A stretch of DNA of 54,923 bases from Phoronis australis (Eukaryota > Phoronida > Phoronidae), in the NCBI GenBank assembly GCA_002633005.1, contig NMRA01000605.1, positions 131,819 to 186,741 on the forward strand. Reading direction: 5' to 3'. A model generated the notes under the pieces. The model was not told where the DNA came from. It searched no databases and saw nothing but the letters and a program-made list of their open reading frames with translations. Made by a program: the position numbers and the translations under genes. Within the stretch, counting starts at the first letter, position 1. Every line of letters begins with the position of its first letter. Of the stretch, positions 19,270-30,700 are shown piece by piece.

Positions 19270-22200
19270 TTCACAGAGTCACAGGGCAAACTGAAAAATA
19301 CAAGGGAGCAAATTCCACAAATTCCTTGCTGCTCACCCAAACTTGATGTGAATATGGTACCCTGCTAAAGGTGTAGCATCAGGCAAAAAATGTAAAATAT
19401 CCAATTCACATTAAATTAAATTTAACAGTTTCTTGCCGGGAAAGTGTTAAAGCATTTCATGTAGCAAAAGAAGTAGCATTGGAATTTCATTAGCGTAGAT
19501 AGACATTTCCTTCATTTATAAACTCAAATAAGTACTACAGCACCAAACAAAAGTTATCAGACAAAACATTTCCCGCGACATGACGGCTAATTCTGTCAAC
19601 AGCAAAATGACTATTAATATCTATTATGGTGGCAAAATTTTAATTACAACATATGGTTCTGGCACCTTGTAACTAATTAACTTTTCTGTTTATTCCCCTT
19701 GGCCATGAAGGAAGACTACTCGGCTTCCAACAAGCCGTCATGACGGGAATTCCGGGTCATTTTGTCTGAATACTTTTCGCTTCTACTGTACGTTTAGCAA
19801 ATACATGAATGGTTTTTTACTTTTTGTAATTCTACTGGCCCAAGCAACAATGAGTGAAAACAAGTAAATACCACCAGGTTCAGAGTTGTGTTGGCACAAA
19901 GTTTCCTGTTCACTCTTCCAATACACTAGTCTCTAGAGTCATATTTCTTCGAAGCCCTTGTTGTTGATTTGACTTCGGTTTCTAAGAAAATGTGCACAGA
20001 AGAAGGTAACAAGGTAAACAATGGTCTTAAATATGATAAAATTGGTAATAAAAGAAATGATAAGCTGATGCTGAGGAAAATGTGCTGGCAAACCGTCGAA
20101 GCCACTATTAGGATTCTGGACAGAACTGGAGACAAAATGGAAGACGAAAATGAAACGCGACCGATCAATGAGTCGGACTCGACACGGGCTACACAACGCA
20201 GTCCTGACCACTAATTCAAAAATACGCGCCTCCTTTGAGTCTTGAACTCGATTGAAAATCGACGATGCGTCTACTTGCTGCTTCGTTTTCCACGTCGTTA
20301 GGCGAACTTACCGGTGGCTTATTTCATTGCAGTCATTTACGCCAACTAAAAGTTCACGAGAGGTATGTGACGGGGAAACCCTTTGCTTGGGAACTACATT
20401 TGTTAGGGAACCTCAGTGCGCATGTGCAGAAAGGGGAAATGTTTTACTTCGACCCTTTTGCTTCGGTTTCTTGGAAAAACTTTTAGCAGTGCTCCAAAAC
20501 TATTTTGGATTGTTTTTGCTATTTTAACTTTCATTCTTATACCTTGTCTAATCTTTCTTTGAAATGAAGCTACACGATTTGATCACAGTGGGACAGTTTC
20601 GGAAGATGTACAGATTTTTACATAGGCCTGACTGCCGAGTCTTCACCTCTGTTTACTATTTTACTAAAAATAAGACGTTTAGAGTTCACAATGATATTCC
20701 ATGCATTAAATTTCAAATAAATCTTCTAATTGATCTATAACACTCATTTTCAATTTTAAAATCAATCACGCCATGCCCGAGTCTAACAAATTGTTAAAGT
20801 TGTTTATAAACATATGCCCCGCCCATTTTCATTTCACGTAATCGTTTAATTTGCCACCGGGTGGCACTCTTTGATAATTTTCTTTGTTTGCACCGTAATC
20901 AGTAGAAATACTGAGGGCAAGTCTAGTGGTCGGATTCGACATCCCACGATTCAACCTCACTGAGACGCTGGGTGACATCAAACTGACATCCGACTAGACT
21001 GGAGGATTTCATTATCAACTACGGCTTGCGTAACATAGACATTCATATCACTAGTTGTTTTTATATCTCCGTTTACCCCCCTCCCCCCCGGAAGCTCCCT
21101 TTGCATATGTGCATGTCTAATTCATAACACAACTCTTCAACTGCAGGCCTTTACGAAATGGATCTTGACTACAGTGAATTATTTGTTGTTTCTAGTTTGA
21201 TTAAAGTATCAGATCTGTACCACACTGTCATCGTCAATGATAAAGTCGTTTAGGTTACCAGTACGCGCATTCAAGCAGGCCTTCAATACAAGCGAAATGT
21301 TACCCTCATTTTTACTAACCAGTACATCTCTTCTAAATAGAATTTTAGGGTCTCTGAGCTGCTTTTGATTTGTCAAAATCATTTCTATGGCCGGCCTACC
21401 GCTGCCTCCGGGGCAGATATTCACAGCAATAAACAATATCGTTCTCACTGCCTAACACGATTTTATCAAAAATTTACAGCAAACTCAAATTCTTAATTTA
21501 CACATGATGCATACATGTGTTATTTTGTTACAAAAGCATAATCCGCCGTGTCTGCCATACCTATTTCGTTTTTATAGCTCTATTATTAAAACAAGAGTAT
21601 ACCCTGGTAACATATTTGTGAACTTTACAGCTTCTCCAAGTCTCCACCACTCCAATAACATCGGAATCATGCGTTAAAACGTCAACAGTCTTCTCACAGC
21701 TTATTGTTTAGTCCTTGTGCAGTCCACGCCACAAAATCTGGAGTCGATGGCCTATATGATATATAAACTGCCTTTAAAAATTACGCCCCACTCACTTCCA
21801 TCACATGCAGACAGCACATTACCATACCTAATGCAATAAACCTCATCTGGTGGACATAATTACAAGCCTACTACATTTTAACAAAGGTTTACACACCTAA
21901 TTAACTCGGATAAGTCTTTCAGAATAGGCTTGACTTTAATTGTTGCTTGGTTGGGGTAATTAAGGCACCTCACCTGGGCTAGTCTTGGTGTACCAAGGTC
22001 TGTATAAAACGCTTTTCTCATGGGACAAATTCTGACCTGGTTTACCGGTGTTCTACTTATTTCTTTAACCCTGTGCAGAGTCGTGGCTGAAAATAAACTC
22101 CCCGTTCTCGTAGATATTTGTTTATTGTATCCGACGTTAGTTCGCGTCCCATTACCCGGTGGAACTTCATTCATCCAACGTGGGCCAGCCTTACACACCA

Positions 22201-22892
22201 AGCCCTTGTAAAGTACAGTATGTATCACAAAAAAATCCGCCCTCGGTTTTGATCCACCTGTAACACGTAGGCATATCGGATTTCTGGGACCAATTTGCAT
22301 GCGTAAAACTGAGTGAGCGAGTTTTATGAGACAATTTGAATGTAGGCTACCAGTCAGTGGGAATGTCCCCGGATTTTGGAAAAAAAGCCCAAACTCTAGA
22401 GCACAGCCTATGGCCCCAGTTATCGCCACTGGTGCTTACTACACCAAAGAAACGGTTCACCATACAATGTTACCGAAAGTTCATTCTTTCTATGTCGCTT
22501 GCTATGAACGAAACCGTTAAAAATGCCCCCACCCCACCCCCACTGACACATTACGGGCTGGCACATTTTCAACAAGCTGCTATGGACCAAAATTTAACAT
22601 TTTAACGTTGAAAAGTGACTCACTTCATTTTTTAACGGTGGTCAAAATTTAATGTTATCATCATACGTCCAAGTCAATTAGCTTCTATTAAATCCGTTAA
22701 TGGGATCTCCAGATATCATCGGCAAACGCGCTCACAGTGAAAAAGCCACCCCCACCCCCCCGACTCCAGGGGCGCCGGGGCATATTGAAAAGTGACACAA
22801 ACCGGCTGGCGATGCCTTACACCCTTGTGTCGATTTTTATCAAAATCCGATCAGGGTTTTAAATGAGATATGGAGCGGACAATAACAACAAT

Positions 22893-24486
22893 ATGCGACC
22901 ACGGTGTCCCCAAAAAGTGAGCCACTTTTTCACAAGCAATTTCCCAGCAAATAAAATAAATAGATTTTCTTCAAATTTCTTACAGATGAATCTTAGGATA
23001 TCATTTACAAATACGCAAAATATCAAAGAGATATGTGTGCAACTGTGTGAGTACTATGAAATTAAAAACATCCAATAAAAATATATATATCATAGGGAAG
23101 TTCGCCAATTTCAGTGTTTGCTCCAGGTGGCTTTAATCTCCACCCACGACAAAACGGAGGCGTTTCTTCCACCAGAAATGCTTTTCTGTATTTCTGCCAT
23201 CGAGATTTCTTCCCATGACATAATTATCCTGTTTTTTAACTCCTGCTCAGTCAAATTGTCTCTCATTCCCCGGTAAACTTTCTCCTTTAGAGAGTCCCAA
23301 ATGTCATAGTCCCGTGGATTGCAACCAGAACTGAGCGGAGACCATTCATCCTTTCAGATGAATGTTGGTGTAGCCTCCTCTAGATGAGCCTGGGTTATGT
23401 TGCTCGTGTGCAAAGGAGCCCCATCTTGCTTAACACGTAATTGTTACCAGGATAAAGTCCAGTCGCCTGCAATCCGGGAGAAGATTTTCATCCAATAACT
23501 GCTTGTAGCGTTGATTGTTAGCTTTGGCTCTATCAGCGTCGATAAAATTTATGTTTGCTTTTCCTTCCCAGGATACTATAGCAGAAACCATTACTTTTTT
23601 GGAAAATCTGGAAATCTCATGATAGAGTGGAGAAAGCCGAATTTCTTGTTTTTGTTTTCCATAAACACGGTAGTTTTGGTTGTTTTTAGCGATAGCGTAA
23701 AGTCGTTTTCATCAGTGAAAATGATTTTTTTTTCACGTCAGTGGATGAATAGCGGTCTTGCAAGTATTAGCATCGAGTTTTCCTATTCCAACATTTGTTG
23801 ATCTCTCCGTGATACCCACATTCTTTTAAAAGTTTTAGCTCCATTTTTTTCGCAATTCTTTGCACAGAAAACTTGCTCACTTGTAAATAGCTTGCAGCTT
23901 CTCTCAGAGATTTGTGATTCCCCGGGTTGTCCACCTGAGATTGAATCAGTTCCTCAACACGATCCTCGTTTTCTTTCTGACTTTCAGTCTTGGGTCTCCC
24001 ATTGTCACTTTTACGCGCAACAGACCCTGTGTTACGTATTTTAGCAAGAAGTTTATTTACAGCGCACTGCACCCTTTTCCTGGGAACTCTTTTACGATCC
24101 TTCTTCCGCCAAGCCCTTTCTCCTTGAAACGGGTTTCAGTAGTAAATTTATCACTTTCAATCAAAGGTATCCTTACAAATCGAAATATTGGACAGAACTG
24201 ATTTGGATACAGATCTGACAATAAAAACGTGAGACCCAAACAGGCAAATTTTTGACAGATGCCAGCACACTATGAACACGATGAAAGTCACAGGGACATC
24301 GCATTTTTCATTCTGCTGTATTGAATTTCACAGTACTTCCATAATTTTATATATTTCTCTAAGATACTTTGAAGACTAATTGATGACACCCTGAAAATAC
24401 ATTGTGAAAAATTTGTACGAATTAGATTGGTCAATTGCTAATAAATTACTTGTCAAAAAGTGGCTCACTTTTTGGGGCACACCTGA
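22893..24486 (-). mobile_element. Decayed Tc1/mariner-superfamily transposon
   Basis: Terminal inverted repeats of about 50 bases share the core CCCCAAAAAGTGAGCCACTT at 22909 and, inverted, near 24470. The right end reads TATCAGGTGTG from outside inward, with the TA expected for this superfamily. The left end has drifted. The interior holds a broken minus-strand transposase. Confidence 0.85.
23130..24120 (-). pseudogene. Tc1/mariner-class transposase, broken
   Basis: The N-terminal part (about 24072-23767) has a helix-turn-helix region with SDNGRPKTESQ and LREAASYLQVSKFSVQRI. Catalytic blocks follow at about 23720 (FTDENDF), 23425 (QDGAPLHTSN) and 23315 (CNPRDYDIWDSLKEKVYRG). The spacing from the second to the third aspartate is about 37 residues, as in DD37D elements. 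An in-frame TGA at 23354-23356 and at least one frame change disable it. Confidence 0.8.
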
Positions 24487-25589
24487 TATATGTGTGTGCG
24501 CATGGACAATGTCGAATTTATTAATTGGTGATATTCAAAGAAACATCATCAATATTGATGAATGCATCGGTTTCAAAACATATGCAGTAGAGCCCACTTT
24601 ATGACATACTGAATAATAGAACATCTCAGTTACTGTCTAGAAAGTCATAAAACGTGACCATCTCTTATTAAACCTCCATGGAACCACATACATATAATGT
24701 CATGATTTTATCAAAATTAACAAAAATTTGTTCTCGCCCACTTATTATCACAGGTGCTTTCGCTTATACAAAGTATTTAAAGTGGGTATTAACCTGCCTT
24801 CCGCCAAAAAACTAACTTTTGTTTTAGAGCATCTTCCGCTGCAGATCAGGTACTAACTTGTTCCTTACACAAATTAGATACGACGCCGTGTGCGCTGACC
24901 CTTTCGCTTGACACTCTCAATTATCCGTTAAATCATTTTTGTTGAAACACGGTTACTCAAGTTCTGATGGCTGGCTCCCCGGGGTCTGCCCCTACGTATG
25001 GTGGACATGGGGAGAGGAGGGAGGGGGGAACAAAATGCGACATCCGGAGAATGGGAGGGGTGAGGTCGGTGGTGTCGATAGCAAAGGGGAGGGGGCAAAC
25101 GATTGAAGAAGTGAAATCGGTTTGTGCCTCCCCAATAATTTTTACCTTTCTACGGGCCTGTACTTTTAGACTTCAGAATATCAACGAAATATGCGTCTGC
25201 GTTTATAAATAGGCCTGCATGCTGACAGCGGCGGCATTTTGGATGTTCAAAATCAAATTCAAATATAACGCCTTTGCCGTGGAGTATATGATAGTGCCAA
25301 AGCAATCCCCGGGGCTAGGAGCCAATTTGGTCCTTTGAACAATGTCATGAATTTTCAAGTCAAGTCTCAGGTTTGCCTTATTCGATGAAAAATGGGATAC
25401 ACTTCAAAAAGGATTTCCTGCAATAAATTAGCTAGTGCTGAAATCGTATTGTATTTTAGTTTTGTTTTACTCGAGTAACGCAGTTTGTTATTTTAAAGTG
25501 AACAGCTACCTTAATTCGCGCTCACTGCAACAGCATGGACGAAATACCCTACAATGCACTAAATATCTGAAAAATACGCAGCATGCATC

Positions 25590-25979
25590 TTAACAAGGTA
25601 CCTAAACAACACGGTCAACGGACTCATAAACACGGGCACGGACGCATGAACACGACTCACGGACCTGCAAACACCGTCCACTGACTCACAAACGTCATGG
25701 GAACAGACTCACAAAACACGATCCACGCACCCAAATACACAGGACACGGACAAAAGGAAGATGTCAGCTGACCAAGGAAGCCGATGAGTCCATGACCCGT
25801 GTTTGGCGGTCCGTTAACCGTGTTTGATCGTGAATACGAGTCCGTGTCCCGTGTATTTGGGTGCGTGGATCGTGTTTTTGTGAGTTCGTTACCGTGTTTG
25901 TGAGTCAGTGGACGGTGTTTGCAGGTCCATGAGTCGTGTTTATGAGTCCGTTGACCGTGTAGTTTAGGTACCTTGCTTA
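25590..25979. repeat. Hairpin-forming inverted repeat built of short variant units
   Basis: Arms of roughly 140-160 bases (25590-25752 and 25838-25979) are near-complementary, beginning AACAAGGTACCTAAAC and ending with its inverse. The left arm has an extra ~20 bases. Each arm consists of degenerate units around GACTCAYRAACACG, and the loop contains further copies. It is intergenic between RANBP2 and PPID. Confidence 0.85.
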
Positions 25980-27623
25980 AGCCCAGTTAAGTTATGGGCC
26001 AAATTGAAATGGACAATCCTCTCACTAGAAAGATTGATCTCTCTCATTCCCAACTAAATTTCCCAAATATTGTTTAATCAACAAAAGGGACAACTGAAAA
26101 GTGGGAGTCAGTTTTGGGACCTTTGATATTACTACGACGAAAGTGGCATCCTACTGACCTTGAAATACGGACCTTTTGGGAACTTTCAGACAAGTATTTT
26201 GTCAGCATCCAATTCACTTATTGATTTTTGAAAGTTTGTTTGCAGAAGATGGCAAAGTAAGAACGAATTGAGCTCTCAATTTATGGTCTGTCCAGTACAC
26301 ACGCCATGGCACAAATGTGGGACGCAATGTTCGAGGCGGAACTGTTTGTAAAACCCCGTTTTTACGATTTCAGCCAGTTATAGGAGCCTATGGCGCTTTA
26401 ACAATTAATTCATATTTGCAAGACACAGAATCTACCGCTCTGGTTAAACTTGTAATACTCGAGGTAATCTCAGAGTATGCTACTGATCCCTACTGCTGAG
26501 AAAATATCGGTCAACTAATAGACCCGCAAGAGATCCGATTTGTTATAACAGATTTAATCCTTGTTTTTCGAATTTCCCCCAATAAATATTAGGTTAAAAA
26601 CAAAAGGCAGGTAGCCTGATGTCATTTGCGGTGCATCAGACGTGCGCAGGCCTAATGGTTAGGCCCATTACATAAAACATCTGAGCTAAAGCACGAGAGC
26701 CCCGTTATGGTTCTTCGTGAAGTAAGTTTTCAAGTCTGCCCGTCTGTTTGCATTCTCATAGCCCTTAATTCCCACAAGGGCACTGACCCACTGTATGTTG
26801 ACCATTCTTACAACTGCAAGCTTGCTAAGCTCATTAATAGAAGCATTAACACAACCAGAGCTGACTTAGCATCAGTACATATTTTGTGAAAATAGAAAGC
26901 CTGCAGAATTCAAATTTTTGACTTTTTACCAATCTGCTATTGATTGGATGAGTGACCATGTATGTTTTAGCAAAATTTAGCAAAACAAATGTACATTGGT
27001 AGCGAAACAATGGTCAATAACTGATCACATTTCATTTGATATAAATGTTCAAGGCAACATCTCAAAAATGCAGTTACAGTTTTCTCAAACATCATTTCGT
27101 TTTCTTTATGTGGAACTTAACTTTTTTCATGAAAATCATAAAATTTCTATTTTTGATAGCCCCTCATGCAAAATTGGTACACTTCAAAAACAATTCCTAT
27201 CAGGCTTTTGGAGAAAGGTGAATAAGGCATGGTATCTGAAAGTTTCATATGAATCTGATCAGCCATTTTTCAGATATGCTGTCCTCAAGTTAGTCAAATT
27301 TGTCATTTCTCAAATATGTTCTGAAGTGAGCCAAATTTGAACATCTTTCTAAAATCCTACATAATCTTCAACACTCTAAGTCTCATCAAAGCAGGGCTTA
27401 CATTTTTTTGCAATCTAAATAAGTGAAAACACACAATTAACTACCACCAACACCGACAATAAATAATTTTCATCTTTTATTTTTGAACCTGTTGCTACGT
27501 TAAAGTAATTGGAGATGGTATTTACAATTGATTTGCCTACTTTTAAACTAATTATGCTTGGAAATGATTTTCAAATGTTCACTGCAGTTTTGTAAGAATG
27601 CACAGCAAAAGGGTGAGCAACTT

Positions 27624-27712
27624 TCATGAAAACATTTTAGCATAGGCTGCCTTTTCCTTGTCTTTCCTGTGCTGAACTTCTTTTTTCACAGATGCCAAAG
27701 AGGTTTGGATTG
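27624..27712 (-). CDS. PPID: PPID exon 11 (stop codon)
   Basis: 89 bases including the TGA at 27624-27626. It encodes [13 protein letters not shown] through [12 protein letters not shown], the basic C-terminal helix. Confidence 0.96.
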
Positions 27713-30700
27713 CTGGAATGGAAGAAAACAAAGCATGCGTTAACATGTCACTGACTTGGCTGGAGATCTTCTACAGGCTACTGATTGCTGACAAGAAGAC
27801 TCCCCCCTTTACATAAATGAATGGAGAAAACAATGGGTAAATAATTCAGTAAATAATGTAACAATAATCTAAAAACATTATGTGTAAAAAAAATTTAATT
27901 ACGATAATGACTGACAGGTGTTGACCAGAGTGCGCTGATGCAGCTCTGGTGGGGGGTGGGGGCTTTGGGAAGATAAAATTTTTAATACTCTATTACACAT
28001 GAAGCAGTTGGAATGTGGCAAAATTGAGTCAGAGTTGACTATCGTGGAATTTGTTAAAAACCTGGAGAATGCTTGCAATAAGCACCTTGTCTATGTTACA
28101 AGTCATATTCTCATCAAAAATTACAATCACCTGCATAACAGTTAAACATGTTAAAACAGATTGAGTAATTCAGTTACCTTTACTACTTGGATCTTGTTTC
28201 AACCCAGTACTGAGATCTTTCTGAAAGAAGAATTTCAAGCTCAGAGTCAATAGTTCTTATTAATTACTGTGACTCACCACTGATTAGACAATTACTGAAG
28301 ATTTACTGTTACAGAATTAGTTTTCTGGACGATCGGAAGATGGCATGCATTGATATTATTTCTGGTGGGAGACTTGAGTGCCTCTTTTATCATGGTGTAT
28401 TGAGGTGTTGAGTCATGTTGCCTACTTCAAGTGGTGATCTTTCATAGGGATAATATCTACGCAAGTTCACCATGCTTAAGGACTGTCGTGATAAAGTATA
28501 CAATATAGAATTTCATATTTATTGTATAATATTGCTAATGTCTATGTCAGTAGCCTCGTACTGGTGAACACAATGAGGTAATTGTTCAAGTACTCTTTGT
28601 CCAGTAATGTACGGGAATTGTAAAAGTATTCATTTTGTCTTTTTGCAGTTTACCTAACAAGAAAAAAGAAAGAGTAGAATCAAAAACTACCCTCACACAG
28701 ACACAGAAAAAGACTACACACCGTCTAGCTAAATATAAAAACCCTGGAGAAATACATCTCCATACTGGCCTTTATCCAGGATTTCGAAAATAGGGTGTCC
28801 AAAATGGGGTTCCCAATATTCCAGGGCGTCCATGATTCCGACATGTAACCCCCACCCCCAGCAATCCCCCCAAACTCACAGATTTTTTACAAAAAATGCA
28901 TAGACCAAGTTTACGAAACAGCCTTCTGTAGTGAGCATTTTCACTAAAAAACTGTAGACTAAGACTTTTACAATGCTATCAACCAAGTGTGAGCATAGCA
29001 ACATTGTATATACTTTGTAAATGCATTGTATATTTCTTCCTGCTTTGAAAAAAGAGCTCCCACTGTGAGCCTCCAGAGGCTTCCTAGTATTCATTACAAT
29101 GTGCGAGTCCAAACTTGAAAGGTTCCTATTGACAGTGGGCGTCCAAATGATACATTGGGCGTCCTTGTCAGGGCGTCCATATTAGTGCTAGGGCATCCAA
29201 TTAGACGCCCAGGACGTACGCTGCATAAAGGCCTATGGAGATTCTGCCACAGACAAGTCAAAAGTAAACAGCCAAACATACTAAAACATGAGACAGTGGT
29301 ATGGAAAAATTACAGACCAAAGGGACTTACAATTGCTTGATCAAAATCATTGACCATCTGATGGGCTTGGCCACGTCGATAATAAGCTTTGGAATTCTTC
29401 GGATCAATATCTAGAGCCTGAAGAATTCAGAAACGTTAGAAACTGGCAACATGTCCATTAGGAGCATACAAGATGATGAAACAATTGTCTTATATAATTA
29501 GCATGTTCCGAGTGTTGTCATTCACTGATGCGTTACCATGCAACTATTGATACGTAAAACATATATACAGGGAAAAGTAAAGCACCATTGATATACTAAG
29601 CATCAAATATTTTGTGAACGGATGATAAAAAACAAACAAAGACACAGCATTTACCATACCTCATCACAGCTTTTAAGAGTTTCTTCATAATTCTTTAACT
29701 TCAAATAACACAATGCCCTGAGGAGAATACAAAAGTTTTAAGTACACAATACATTACCAGAGTGTAGGCCTTGAGCCATCATGTTATATCATAGATTATA
29801 GACAACAGATTCGCAACTCCAACATTTACCAATGTGCTAGGCAAGAGGCGCCGCCACTCTCCTAAATTTTCTGGTGCAGTTTCCGGTTAGTGTATTTTGA
29901 CGGGAAATTCTCACAGCTACTTCACTGTCCAGCACAACGAGAAAAAAAATTTCGACATTGAAACGCTGTTCAAAGTCTTCCAATAGTAGTAGTGTTGATA
30001 TCGTGAGTACTTTTGGTAATGCTACTTACAAAATTCAAACTTCGGTGCCGCCTGATTATGTCGTCTGCTTGCCCAATAGCAGCATAGTTATCGGACAGTT
30101 TGTGATTTATGGTTCACATAGGCCTACTGAAAAAACTACGAAAGCATGTTTGTGCACAAATTCCAAGGAGTACTTGTGAATGAAAAAAATTTTTGTTCGA
30201 ATTAAAAAATGCGCCTCTGCAATGATTTGACTAGTTTAACCATTGCATGTTTATAATTCAACATTCTCAAGTGAGCAGTTCTTCTGGGAAGTGTTGAGTG
30301 GCCCTTAAAAGGGCCGTTGGTTGTACCGTGCATGAGCCTTAGGTATAGCATGAAATGGTTCTTAAAAGAAATGTTGAATAATTCAACATAAATGACACAG
30401 TATACCATGCTCACTCAAGTACGGAAGGTCCTCTTCATTCAAGTTTTCATCAGGGAAGGTTGGATGAAAACAGAGGAGATGACAATATCGATGAGTTGTA
30501 ACACCTTGTATAAATGTTACCATTCTCGAACGTTATCATGAACGCTGCCTCTTTCAGTTCTTGTTCCTGGATTCAGAAGTAACCCTGAACCGTAGGGAAA
30601 AGACATACAACAAAAACGGATCAAATTTTGAAAATCATCGCCTTCGTACGATTCCGTGTTGCTGTCGTGATGGAAACTTGTGTCCTTTGTTTCTAACTTT

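Larger units (their letters stand above)
19270..27600. other. Intergenic stretch between RANBP2 and PPID
   Basis: Apart from the transposon at 22.9-24.5 kb and the hairpin at 25.6-26.0 kb, no conserved exon is recognised on either strand. A donor-like CCACCG/GTAAGT on the minus strand near 20310 could end an untranslated exon of RANBP2. A 183-codon minus-strand ORF at 21878-22429 shows no recognisable domain. Confidence 0.4.

Noticed and set aside
19969-20214. Charged 81-codon plus-strand ORF
   Set aside because: It starts at a non-ATG codon, has no family resemblance and no support from neighbouring splice sites.
20265-20486. 73-codon plus-strand ORF starting MRLLAASFSTSL as a secreted peptide gene
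   Set aside because: The hydrophobic start is short, no conserved feature follows, and there are no supporting exons.
21878-22429. 183-codon minus-strand ORF, the longest in the window
   Set aside because: No recognisable domain, signal or repeat. Composition looks like chance, and it lies in a repeat-rich intergenic area.
24967-25325. Element bounded by CCCCGGGG-containing inverse ends
   Set aside because: The matching ends are short and interrupted (GGCTCCCCGGGG and its inverse with four extra bases), too little to define an element.
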